Shown here in pieces: positions 1 to 7,649 of a stretch of DNA of 49,750 bases. This DNA is from Deltaproteobacteria bacterium. GTDB lineage: Bacteria > Myxococcota_A > UBA796 > UBA9615. Position numbers and translations under genes: made by a program. The stretch is taken from assembly GCA_023954745.1 (NCBI GenBank), contig JAGSHC010000016.1, positions 1 to 49,750 of the forward strand. The letters run 5' to 3'. A model generated the notes under the pieces. The model made no database searches. It was not told the origin of the DNA and saw only the letters and a list, made by a program, of their open reading frames with translations. Numbering within the stretch: position 1 is the first letter of the stretch; every line of letters begins with the position of its first letter.

Positions 1-1227
1 CCGAGCGCATCGGGCGCGGGTCGCAAGCTCCGCCGACTCACGCATCGCCCGTCGCAGCGGTCCGCTGCCGCCTTGCCGCGCCACCATGACGAGCCAGCCC
101 TCCAGAGCGGCAACCCCGCCCCTCGGCGCATCGACCAGCTGATCCACCCAGCGCTGGACGTGCCCGATGCGCTCGAGCGCCACCGCGGCGGCCCGAGAGG
201 ACTCCTCCCGCCCCGAGCGCACGGCCTCGAGTAGCAGCTCGGCGTCGTCGGGGTGAAGCGCCTCGAGAGCCTCGACGGCACGGATTCGGGTCCAGGGGTC
301 TGGGTCGTCGAGGGCATCGACGAGGGCAGAGAGGGAGGCGGGATCCGCGGTGCGACCCAGCGCGCGAGCCGCCCCACCGCGTACCTGAGCTGCCGGGTCA
401 CGGAGCATGGCCTCGACCAACGACGACGTGGCCGTCGGATCGGCGAGCAGCCCCAGAGCCTCGGCGGCCACCGTGCGAACCGGTCCCGAGCGGTCGAGCA
501 GACGGCCCATGAGGGGACGTACCGCCCCGGGGTCACCAAGCTGACCCAACACGCGGGAGCACCAGGCCCTGACATTGGCGCTGTCGTGGTCGAGGCCTGC
601 GAGGGTCGCGGCGTAGGCTGGCCCGCCCATCTCGACCAACGCCTCGGCGATGCGGGGGGAGCTCCAGTCCCCTGGCGCAGCCAGCTCCGTCACGAGCAGC
701 TCGGCAGCGCCAGGCGCGGTCATCATCCCCAGAGCGCGTGCCGCCGCCGCCTTCACGGTCGAGGCGTCCTCGTCGGCGTCACGAACCGACGCGGCGAGGT
801 CGGGGATGGCCTCGATGTCCCCCAGATGTCCGAGCACGAGGGCCGAGTCCGCACGCGTGCGCCAGTCCGGCGCCTCCCGCAGCGACGACCGGTGCATGGC
901 CAGCAACCCCGACCTCTCGTAGACGGCGCGCAGTCGCTCCTGCACGTCGGGCTCCAGCGCCTCGAGGCCGCCGCCCACCGCCCGCAGGGCTGCGTCCATC
1001 TGCTGTGGGTCGTCGGCGGCGCGGAGCTCGATGTGCAGTCGCTCCACGTCCTGAAAGCCGCTTGCCGCGTAGGTCTCGAGCCGAGCTCGGAGGGCCGCGA
1101 CCCGCCCCGAGAGGCGCTGCTTCCGCCGACGCAGTCGCCGCCCCCGCGCCCCCGCGAGGAAGATGAGGCCGAGGCCCACAGCGGCCAGGAGACCGATGGC
1201 GAACAGCAGCGCGAGCTGCAGGGTCAA
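1..1227 (-). CDS. Membrane-anchored HEAT-repeat protein (3' end beyond window)
   Basis: The minus strand stays open for 409 codons from a TTG start whose last bases overlap the TGA of the response-regulator gene upstream (TTGA overlap). The product begins with a hydrophobic helix (about residues 3-27, LQLALLFAIGLLAAVGLGLI) followed by a basic stretch (RGRRLRRRKQR) and a short coiled coil, so it should be a single-pass protein with a cytoplasmic body. From about residue 120 onward, roughly 30-residue helical units of the type VRxxAAEALGxLGDPxAVxxLxxxL repeat at least eight times (for example RTVAAEALGLLADPTATSSL), typical of HEAT/PBS-lyase repeats. Such repeats are protein-binding scaffolds, so I infer a docking platform for the polysaccharide synthase or kinase encoded upstream. 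The C-terminus is outside the window. The opposite-strand reading frames over this region are shadows. Confidence 0.8.
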   Translation of the reverse strand, partial: MTLQLALLFAIGLLAAVGLGLIFLAGARGRRLRRRKQRLSGRVAALRARLETYAASGFQDVERLHIELRAADDPQQMDAALRAVGGGLEALEPDVQERLRAVYERSGLLAMHRSSLREAPDWRTRADSALVLGHLGDIEAIPDLAASVRDADEDASTVKAAAARALGMMTAPGAAELLVTELAAPGDWSSPRIAEALVEMGGPAYAATLAGLDHDSANVRAWCSRVLGQLGDPGAVRPLMGRLLDRSGPVRTVAAEALGLLADPTATSSLVEAMLRDPAAQVRGGAARALGRTADPASLSALVDALDDPDPWTRIRAVEALEALHPDDAELLLEAVRSGREESSRAAAVALERIGHVQRWVDQLVDAPRGGVAALEGWLVMVARQGGSGPLRRAMRESAELATRARCAR

Positions 1228-1607
1228 GCAGTCTCCTGCAAGAGCTCCGTCAGCACGTCCGCCAGAGCGGCGGGGTCCAGAGGCTTCGCCAGATACCGAT
1301 CCGCGCCTGCCTGCTCGCCCCAGAACTGGTCGGCCGCGGACGTGCGCGCCGTAAGCATCACGACCTTGACGCCGGCGTACCGAGCCTCGGCGCGGATCCG
1401 GCGACAGACCTGGAATCCGTTGAGGTTCGGCATCATGACGTCCAGCACGACCGCGTCGGGAACCTCCCGGGCCATCGCCTCCAGGGCCGCCAGCCCATCG
1501 ACCGCGGTGTCGACGTCGAACCCGGCCGCTTGCAAGCGTCGCCGGGCGGCGCGGACGAGTTCGGGGGTGTCGTCGACGACGAGCACCCGCTTCGAGATGT
1601 CGGGCAT
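1224..1607 (-). CDS. Single-domain response regulator (REC only)
   Basis: The 127-residue product is a bare receiver domain. The acidic pair is D12-D13 (VLVVDD), the phosphoacceptor is D56 in VVLDVMMPNLNG, the switch Thr is T87 in VMLTART, and the conserved Lys is K109 in RYLAKPLDP. There is no output domain, so it must signal by protein contact, as CheY-type regulators do. I chose the ATG at 1607. A GTG 17 codons upstream would add an Arg-rich leader not seen in this family. It lies 65 bp downstream of the histidine kinase gene and overlaps the HEAT-protein start, so kinase, regulator and HEAT protein are probably co-transcribed. The phosphodonor is most likely that kinase (inference). Confidence 0.9.
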   Translation of the reverse strand: MPDISKRVLVVDDTPELVRAARRRLQAAGFDVDTAVDGLAALEAMAREVPDAVVLDVMMPNLNGFQVCRRIRAEARYAGVKVVMLTARTSAADQFWGEQAGADRYLAKPLDPAALADVLTELLQETA

Positions 1608-1672
1608 GCGCTCGATTCTAGCGCGCGCGCCAATGGAATCCTGAGCGCGTCGACCCACGCGGGTCTTCGGTC

Positions 1673-2491
1673 TCAGCGGCGAGGCCTCGACCTGAGATCC
1701 ACCGGCAACACGGCGTGAAACACCGCGCCTCCCTCCCCGACGTTCTCGGCCCAGAGCCGTCCTCCATGGGCCGCCACCAGATCACGGCTGACCGTGAGAC
1801 CGATTCCCCGCCCAGGGGGAGCCGAGCGGTCGCTGTAGCCACGCACGCCGCGTTCGAAGATCCGCTCCAGCAGCTCCACGGGGATCCCCTTGCCGGAGTC
1901 CTGCACGCTCAGTCGCAGCGCGTCGAGGGTCAGGACACGGCCCGCAGGCTCCGCCACCACCGTCACCCTCACGGAGTCGGCGCTTTGGCTGTGCTTCAGG
2001 GCATTGCCCACGAGGTTGCTGACCAGCTGCGTGATCTTGACGCGGTCGAGCCAGATCGGGGGCAGGCCGTCGGAGCACGAGAACGAGAGCCGCACCCCCT
2101 CTTGCTCCGCAGCGACGGCGAACTGAGCGACCACCTCGCGCACCAGCGGCCCGAGCTGGATCTGGGACCGGCCTGCCCCTCCGGTGGCGAGGCGCGCCCC
2201 TTGTCTGCGCTCGATCTGATCGGTGGTGATCGAGGGAATGTTGGGCTTCGTGTACCGGTCGCGCTCGAGGAGACGCTCCAGTTGCGCGACGGCCGCCAGG
2301 ACCGACGCGATGGACTCGGCCTGGTCTTCGCTCACCGGGCCATCGATGCCGTCCCGGATGTTCGCCGCGTTGCTTCGGATGATGCCGAGGGGCGTGCGCA
2401 CCTCGTGCTCCCAGGCTTGCCGCCGCTCCGTGAGGGCACGCAACTGTGCGTGCAGCGAGTCCACGAGCAGGTCGGAGTTCCCGGCGCTCAC
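1673..2491 (-). CDS. Soluble sensor histidine kinase without recognizable input domain
   Basis: The 272-residue protein starts at a GTG that overlaps the stop of the glycosyltransferase gene (GTGA overlap). About 20 residues precede the DHp helix, whose phosphoacceptor is H29 in the H-box WEHEVRTPLGIIRSN. The ATP-binding HATPase domain fills the C-terminal half, with the N box NLVGNALKHS, G1 box DSGKGIP and G2 box GRGIGLTV. No transmembrane segment, PAS, GAF or HAMP is visible, so it is cytoplasmic and its input must come from a partner protein. Its position between a membrane polysaccharide synthase and a REC-only regulator suggests that it reports on, or controls, that synthase. The pairing with the downstream regulator is inferred from operon context. 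Confidence 0.9.
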   Translation of the reverse strand: MSAGNSDLLVDSLHAQLRALTERRQAWEHEVRTPLGIIRSNAANIRDGIDGPVSEDQAESIASVLAAVAQLERLLERDRYTKPNIPSITTDQIERRQGARLATGGAGRSQIQLGPLVREVVAQFAVAAEQEGVRLSFSCSDGLPPIWLDRVKITQLVSNLVGNALKHSQSADSVRVTVVAEPAGRVLTLDALRLSVQDSGKGIPVELLERIFERGVRGYSDRSAPPGRGIGLTVSRDLVAAHGGRLWAENVGEGGAVFHAVLPVDLRSRPRR

Positions 2492-4032
2492 GAACCATCA
2501 CCGGAGACCATCTGGGGCATTACGTCATCTCCAAAGCCCTTGCGGGCGAACTTGTCCCAGGCCTGGCGTCCTCGGAGCCAGTCCCAGGTTCCGCGCAGCC
2601 GCCAGTACAGCAGCACCTGCCGGTACCCCACGTTCTCGACGAGGGCCGCCGTGAACAGGGACGCGAGGTCGGCCGCGCGATCGTAGGGGAAGAGACGGCG
2701 GTCCTCACTGCCTGGGAGCCGCGCCGGCTCCGCCCAGGTGGCGACCACCATGGAGCCAATGGAGAGCAGCGTGGATGCGGCCACAGCCAGGCCCAGGAAC
2801 AGCACGAAGACCCGCCAGTCCAGCACCCCCAGGACCACCGTCAGCGGCACCACGATGACCCCGAACGCCTCGATGAGAGGCGTGATCGCCTCGAAGAGCA
2901 ATTGGTACGGCAGAGAGACTCGACCCACGGCTCCGAAGCGCTTCTCGAAGAACATCCCGCGATGCAGCCACAGCACCTCGAAGAGCCCACGCTGCCAGCG
3001 GGCCCGTTGCTTGCCGAGGAACGTGAAGTTCTCGGGCACTTCGGTCCACGCGAGGGGCTCGGGGAGCATCTCCACCCGTCCGACGCGGCCCCGGTCGCGG
3101 AGCCACCGGTGCAGCCGCACGATGACCTCCATGTCCTCACAGACGGTGTGGGAGCCCCGTCCGCAGTACTCAACCACGGCCTTGCTCGTCGCGGACTTGG
3201 TCAGGAAGCCGCCGATCTCCACGAGCAGATCGCGACGAAAGGCGGCAAACACCCCGGACAGGACAAGCAAGAGATTGAGCTGCCCCAGGGCCAGCCGGCT
3301 CTGGGTGAAGGACCGGAGGTACTCCACGACCTGGACCCGGGCGAGGAGCGAGCGCGGCAACTTCACATCCACGAGGCGTCCGTCGCTCACCGTGCAGCCG
3401 TTGCTGGCCGCCACTTGCACCCCGAGGGCGACCAGATCGTCGGGGGCGTCGAGCAGCGGCTGCACGATGCGCTTCAAGGCGTGGGGAAGGATGAGGGAGT
3501 CGGCGTCCATGGAGCACACGAACGCCCCGCGCGCCTCGTTGATCCCCGCGTTGAGGGCATCGGCCTTGCCGCCGTTCTCCTTGTCCACCAGCACGAATCG
3601 CGAGCAGCGCGACCCCTCGGGAGGGTCGGCGACGAAGACGCCCCGCACCTGGGCGGTCGGCAGGAGGGACTCTCCCCCTGCGACCGCGGGGCGAAAGCCG
3701 AACGCGCGCCGCAGGACCTCGACGGTTCGGTCCTTGCTGCCGTCATTGATGATGACGATCTCGAAGGATGGATAGTCCAGCTTCAGTAGCGAGGTGACGG
3801 CCGGCACCACCGTGACCTCCTCGTTGTAGGCGGGCGCGAGCAGGGAGACCACAGGGGGAAAGGGGCCGGGGTCCGGCGCTCCCGAGTAGTCGATGACGCG
3901 CAGGCGCCTCCGCACCGCCCGGAACGCCAGGGCGAGCATCCCCAGGTTGAGACTGAAGTAGACCGTGAAGTAGACGAGAATCACCCCGTCCGTGACGAGG
4001 AGAACCGAGGAGAGGAGGTCCGCGGCGGTCAA
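2488..4032 (-). CDS. Membrane processive glycosyltransferase family 2 (PgaC/BcsA-like)
   Basis: The 514-residue integral membrane GT-A glycosyltransferase has an N-terminal membrane helix pair (about residues 5-40). The catalytic domain contains YNEEVTV, INDGSKDR (D97), the DXD motif MDADS (D176/D178), the ED motif CEDMEV (E299/D300) and the processivity signature QRARWQRG (Q342, R345, W346). C-terminal membrane helices follow at roughly residues 360-430. This architecture is that of inverting processive synthases such as poly-N-acetylglucosamine synthase and cellulose or hyaluronan synthases, but the sugar cannot be read from sequence. The start is TTG, four bases after the stop of the upstream gene, so translation is probably coupled. 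No PilZ, c-di-GMP domain or BcsB partner is visible. I infer an exopolysaccharide made under control of the embedded two-component pair. Confidence 0.9.
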   Translation of the reverse strand: MTAADLLSSVLLVTDGVILVYFTVYFSLNLGMLALAFRAVRRRLRVIDYSGAPDPGPFPPVVSLLAPAYNEEVTVVPAVTSLLKLDYPSFEIVIINDGSKDRTVEVLRRAFGFRPAVAGGESLLPTAQVRGVFVADPPEGSRCSRFVLVDKENGGKADALNAGINEARGAFVCSMDADSLILPHALKRIVQPLLDAPDDLVALGVQVAASNGCTVSDGRLVDVKLPRSLLARVQVVEYLRSFTQSRLALGQLNLLLVLSGVFAAFRRDLLVEIGGFLTKSATSKAVVEYCGRGSHTVCEDMEVIVRLHRWLRDRGRVGRVEMLPEPLAWTEVPENFTFLGKQRARWQRGLFEVLWLHRGMFFEKRFGAVGRVSLPYQLLFEAITPLIEAFGVIVVPLTVVLGVLDWRVFVLFLGLAVAASTLLSIGSMVVATWAEPARLPGSEDRRLFPYDRAADLASLFTAALVENVGYRQVLLYWRLRGTWDWLRGRQAWDKFARKGFGDDVMPQMVSGDGS

Positions 4033-4036
4033 GAGC

Positions 4037-4648
4037 TCACAGCACGTCGGTGAGATGCTCGACCGACTGCACCCGCCAGCCGACGCCGGGGCGGTGCTCC
4101 CCCATCCACCGCGCGATCTCCCGCGCCCCCACGAGAGCCGCCTCCAGCATGTCGGAGGCGGCGAGGAAGAAGGCGCGCTCTTCGTCTCCGGGGCTCACGA
4201 CGTGGAGCCGCCACCGGTGTTCCGGCACGGGCTCGACGATGGTCGCCGGCTCCGGAGTGGGCAGAGCCTGGGGCGTCCGGCGCGGAGCCATCTTGGCTTC
4301 GGGCTGGGGAGGCGGCGTGTACGAGGGACGGCGTCGGCGCAGGGGCTGAGGTGGCAGAGCCGGGCTGCGGACGGGAGAACGCGCGGGCTCGGGGGCTCCC
4401 TGGGGAGGAGACAGCAGTTCCACCCCCAGCAACTTGCGGGTGGCCGCGAACTTCTCCTTGAGCGCGGACGCCGCTTGCACGAGCGCCTCCGCGTGCGACT
4501 CGGTGGTCTCGCCGTCGGGCTGCGTCGTCTTGAGGGCGTCGAGGTTCCGCACGACGCGACGACGCTTCTCTGGAGCCTGCTGCTTCGGGGCTGGCTTGGG
4601 CTCCAGCTTGCGAAAGAGGGCTTCGGCCTTGCTGAGATGGTCGATCAC
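4037..4648 (-). CDS. Hypothetical protein with Pro-rich linker and C-terminal folded module
   Basis: The 203-residue product has no recognized family. The N-terminal third is helical and charged (ALVQAASALKEKFAATRKL), the middle is a Pro/Arg-rich disordered linker (about residues 85-130), and the last 70 residues look like a small globular domain (HRWRLHVVSPGDEERAFFLA ... IARWMGEHRPGVGWRVQSVEHL). There is no signal peptide or membrane helix, so it is predicted cytoplasmic. The GTG start at 4648 lies about 20 bp after the WYL stop; a start further upstream would overlap the WYL gene. It sits between a regulator and a glycosyltransferase in an apparently single transcript, which suggests an accessory role in that pathway. 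Confidence 0.65.
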   Translation of the reverse strand: MIDHLSKAEALFRKLEPKPAPKQQAPEKRRRVVRNLDALKTTQPDGETTESHAEALVQAASALKEKFAATRKLLGVELLSPPQGAPEPARSPVRSPALPPQPLRRRRPSYTPPPQPEAKMAPRRTPQALPTPEPATIVEPVPEHRWRLHVVSPGDEERAFFLAASDMLEAALVGAREIARWMGEHRPGVGWRVQSVEHLTDVL

Positions 4649-4668
4649 GAGGTCATTGTGACCGTTCC

Positions 4669-5730
4669 TCAGACGATCCGGAACACCTCGTCGGAGTCGG
4701 GCTCGCCCGCGCCGGGTTGCGCGGACCTCATCTGGGTGACCCAGGCCGCAACGCGCGCCGGCTTTTCGACCCGCAACCACGGCCCCCAACCCAGGAGCCA
4801 GGTCCGAAACTCACCTCCCGTGAAGACGTCGAAGGTGAGAGGAATCCAGCCGTCCGAGCTCGGCTCTCCGGTGGTCTGGCTCGGATGCCAGCGGCGGCGG
4901 CGCACAAGCTCCGCGAAGGCGGGATGGACCGCCAGGCGCACCCGCTCGGCAGCACCGGCGTAGAGCCCCCAGGAGGAGGCGAACATGGCCTCGGGGTTCC
5001 ACAGGCTGAGGCTCGGCATGGCGAAGGTCTGCTTGCGCAGCGTGATGGACCGGATGCGGTGCAAAGCGAACGTACGGATGCGGTCCGTGGCCCGGGCCGT
5101 GCCGCTCGGATCCGGCTCTGCGATGGCCCCGATCACTGCCAGCTCGGCCTCCCCGAGAAGCAGCGTGTACGGCCGGAACACGTAGTCGCGCCGACCTCCT
5201 TGTCTGCGTTCGTAGGAGAGCTCGACGACGCGCTGGTCGACGACGGCACGGAGGAGCTGATCGAAGACGAGACGCACGTCACCGGAGAGGGGCTGGGGTG
5301 CGCGCGCGAGTACGAACCGGCGCCCGAGACCCCGCAAGGAGCGGTCGATGAGGTCGGGATCGTTGGGGTCTTCGTCCTCGCCGGTGAGTTCGAAGATCAT
5401 CTGATCGAGCAGGTCGGCGACTCCGCCCGGATCGAAAGCGCGGAAGAACCGCTCCGCCATGGCCAGGGCCAGGATCTCGTAGGGCGAGCCCTTGGCGCGG
5501 TCGATGATGCGTACGTCGCGCAGGCGGTACTCCCGCGTACCGCGCTCGTCGACCTCGCGAACCTCGAACCCGTCTTGCTCGCCTTCAATGGCGGCGAGAT
5601 AACGCTTGATGGTGCGGTCGGTGACCTCCAGGCGACGAGCGAGGTGGCTCTTGGTGTGCCAACCCTCCCGAAGGAGATTGCAGCAGCGCAGCACTTGCTG
5701 CACCGGAGTGGCGCGATCGATCCCGGTCAT
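4669..5730 (-). CDS. HTH-WYL domain transcriptional regulator (YafY family)
   Basis: The 353-residue protein has an N-terminal winged helix-turn-helix (about residues 10-55; KSHLARRLEVTDRTIKRYLA), a central WYL domain (about 160-240; VVELSYERRQGG, FRPYTLLLGEAELAVIGA) and a C-terminal WCX-like extension (about 270-335). WYL regulators bind DNA as dimers and are thought to sense nucleic acid or nucleotide ligands. They commonly control defence, DNA-damage or carbohydrate genes. The ATG has no good Shine-Dalgarno, so the mRNA may be leaderless. An inverted repeat with 10-bp perfect arms lies 16 bp upstream of the ATG and probably is its own operator. It is the first gene of the operon that continues into the polysaccharide-synthase and two-component genes. 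Confidence 0.9.
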   Translation of the reverse strand: MTGIDRATPVQQVLRCCNLLREGWHTKSHLARRLEVTDRTIKRYLAAIEGEQDGFEVREVDERGTREYRLRDVRIIDRAKGSPYEILALAMAERFFRAFDPGGVADLLDQMIFELTGEDEDPNDPDLIDRSLRGLGRRFVLARAPQPLSGDVRLVFDQLLRAVVDQRVVELSYERRQGGRRDYVFRPYTLLLGEAELAVIGAIAEPDPSGTARATDRIRTFALHRIRSITLRKQTFAMPSLSLWNPEAMFASSWGLYAGAAERVRLAVHPAFAELVRRRRWHPSQTTGEPSSDGWIPLTFDVFTGGEFRTWLLGWGPWLRVEKPARVAAWVTQMRSAQPGAGEPDSDEVFRIV

Positions 5731-5746
5731 AACGTGAAGCTACCAA

Positions 5747-5769
5747 CCCGGGACAGGTTCTGTCCCGGG
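5747..5769. promoter_or_regulatory. Inverted repeat, probable operator of the WYL regulator
   Basis: Perfect 10-bp arms CCCGGGACAG and CTGTCCCGGG are separated by GTT, between the divergent WYL gene (ATG at 5730) and the small gene at 5835. It covers roughly -17 to -39 relative to the WYL start codon, where a repressor would block the promoter. No T-run follows either arm, which argues against a terminator. Autoregulation by the adjacent WYL protein is an inference. Confidence 0.6.
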
Positions 5770-5834
5770 GTCCGTTCATGCTCTCAACGTCGAAAGGGGC
5801 CTGACGCCGAACCCGGCCCCCAAGGAGATGCACC

Positions 5835-6209
5835 ATGGACTTCCAGCTCCCCCGCTCTGCCGCTGCCAACGAGCCCACCACCCTTCCCCTTCCCTTCCCG
5901 GACCAACCGGTGGAATTGGGGGAGCTCCCCGACGGCGCGGCGAACGAACCGCCAGTCCCGGCCGAGGGAGTTGTCCCACCTCCGATGGTCGGTACCCAGC
6001 CGGCCCGGGCCCCTCGCTTCGACTGGGAACCCGCGTGGCGGGGGCAGGACGCCCGCCTCGAGCGCGAGGCCCTCTTCGCACGACTCAGCACCCGCTGGCG
6101 TGAGGAGCGCCGCCGGCGTTACCTCGAGGCGGTCCTCAGCGCGCAGCCCGAGCACGAGCTGCCCTTCCGCCCGTACGGCGACCCTGTCACCCGGCCCGTC
6201 GCCGGCTGA
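5835..6209 (+). CDS. Small Pro-rich hypothetical protein
   Basis: The 124-residue product belongs to no family I recognize. A strong Shine-Dalgarno (AAGGAG, 7 bases before the ATG) supports translation. The first 65 residues are Pro/Glu-rich and likely disordered (TTLPLPFPDQPVELGELPDG). The last 55 form a predicted amphipathic, Arg-rich helix (ALFARLSTRWREERRRRYLE). No signal peptide or membrane segment is visible. It is divergent from the WYL regulator and shares the intergenic inverted repeat, so the two may be co-regulated. Confidence 0.7.
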   Translation: MDFQLPRSAAANEPTTLPLPFPDQPVELGELPDGAANEPPVPAEGVVPPPMVGTQPARAPRFDWEPAWRGQDARLEREALFARLSTRWREERRRRYLEAVLSAQPEHELPFRPYGDPVTRPVAG

Positions 6210-6332
6210 TGCTGGGATGGCCCTTCGCGGCCCCCACACCACTCAGGCTGCTGCGGAACACAGCCCGTCGTAGGGCCCCCGCCCGGAGCTGAGACGTTGC
6301 GGCCAGTGACGTGCCCTCTGGGAACCCTGTGT

Positions 6333-7649
6333 CTACGCCTTCTCGATGGCCATGACGACGAGAGAGCCCTCGGGCGACGTCGCGATCACGAGCGCCTTGC
6401 TGATCTCCCGCTCGACGGCCACGTGAATCCGAGACATGCCCCGCAGGGGCTCCAGCGGCTCGCCCAGATTCACCTGGGGAGCCACGCGTCCATCTTCCAT
6501 CGACTGGAGGGCGCCGACGAGGCCCAAGGTGGCGTGTCCCCCCTCCCCGAAGCCCGAGACCCCGGTGTGCACCGCGATGGTCAGCTCTGACAGGGAGTCT
6601 CCGAAGACGACGCTCAACGCGGCGGCTTCACCCACGTCCACTGAGTACAAGCCCGTCGCCGATGCGGCCACGTAGTCCACGTCCGCCGGGGTCCAACCCG
6701 CCTCCGCAATCACCCCCTCGAGGATGCGAATGAGCGGGTTGCAATCCGAGAGCCCACCACGGGGCGCGGTGGGTGGCACGAACACGTCGTTCCAGGCCTT
6801 CACGTAGGCGATGGGACGGGCGCCTCGGGCCCTCGCGCTGTCCGCGGTCTCGACGACGACCGCAGCGCCGACGTCGCCGGGCACGAGTCCGGTGGCGCCG
6901 CGGTCGAAGGGACGGGCCGAGGTCGCGGGGTCCAAACCGTCGTCCGCGAGCAGGCGGCTGCCGTGACGGAAGGTGCAGAGCCCCTCGGACGTGCCCGGGC
7001 CGGTTCCGCCCGCCACGAACTGGTCTGCGAGACCGAGGCGCAACGAATCCACCGCCTTGCCCACGGCCTGGAGACCCACGCTGGAGTGTCCCAGCAGGGT
7101 ATTCGCCGGTCCCCGCGCCGCGGCCTGAATCGATGCGTGGGCGGTGGGCATGTTGTTCATGAGCTTGAGAAAGTCGAAGCCCGTGAAGCCCTTCATCCCG
7201 CGGCCAATGCGTGCATCAGCGATGGAGTACCGGCCGAAGTGGGCCTCCTCGGGGTCGCCCATGACGTGAGTGAGCTTGCTGTGCTTCTTCAGCTTGGGGA
7301 AGTTCGTGTAGGAGCCGAGGTACACCCCGCGGCGGTCCATCACCTCCTCCGGGTCCGCGTCCGGTGCGTCCACCCCCGCCGACTTGAGGGCACGACCCAC
7401 GGCGCCGCAGGCGAGGAAGGTGAACTCAGTCATGGTGCCGGGACGGAGACCGCGTCCGCCTGGGAGCGCGCGGAGGTCCTTGTGCACGAACGCCGCTTGC
7501 GCGCCGTAGCCCGGAGGGAGCCCTTCGGCGCCCTTCTCGAACGGCCGCACCGCCGAGGTGCCCTCGAGCCAGGCTGCTCGGAATGCCTCGTCGTCCCCAG
7601 CGCCCGTCACTGCGCCGAACCCGGTGATCACGATGTCGTTGCTGCTCAT
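6333..7649 (-). CDS. Ketosynthase-like partner A (KS-beta / chain-length-factor type, catalytic residues lost)
   Basis: The 438-residue thiolase-fold protein begins with the KS signature IVITGFGAVTGAG. The FabF nucleophile position is Ser-189 (GPANTLLGHSSVG) instead of Cys. The first catalytic His motif (usually NAHGT) reads AASATG, and the second (usually GHLxxAAG) reads HTGVSGFGEGGHA. It therefore cannot condense in the usual way and resembles the KS-beta subunits that pair with an active KS and set chain length. The shared stretch LKLMNNMPTAHASIQ marks it as a close relative of the partner at 11686-13023. It overlaps the stop of the intact KS upstream (ATGA), so the two should be made in equal amounts and form a heterodimer (inference). 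Confidence 0.88.
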   Translation of the reverse strand: MSSNDIVITGFGAVTGAGDDEAFRAAWLEGTSAVRPFEKGAEGLPPGYGAQAAFVHKDLRALPGGRGLRPGTMTEFTFLACGAVGRALKSAGVDAPDADPEEVMDRRGVYLGSYTNFPKLKKHSKLTHVMGDPEEAHFGRYSIADARIGRGMKGFTGFDFLKLMNNMPTAHASIQAAARGPANTLLGHSSVGLQAVGKAVDSLRLGLADQFVAGGTGPGTSEGLCTFRHGSRLLADDGLDPATSARPFDRGATGLVPGDVGAAVVVETADSARARGARPIAYVKAWNDVFVPPTAPRGGLSDCNPLIRILEGVIAEAGWTPADVDYVAASATGLYSVDVGEAAALSVVFGDSLSELTIAVHTGVSGFGEGGHATLGLVGALQSMEDGRVAPQVNLGEPLEPLRGMSRIHVAVEREISKALVIATSPEGSLVVMAIEKA

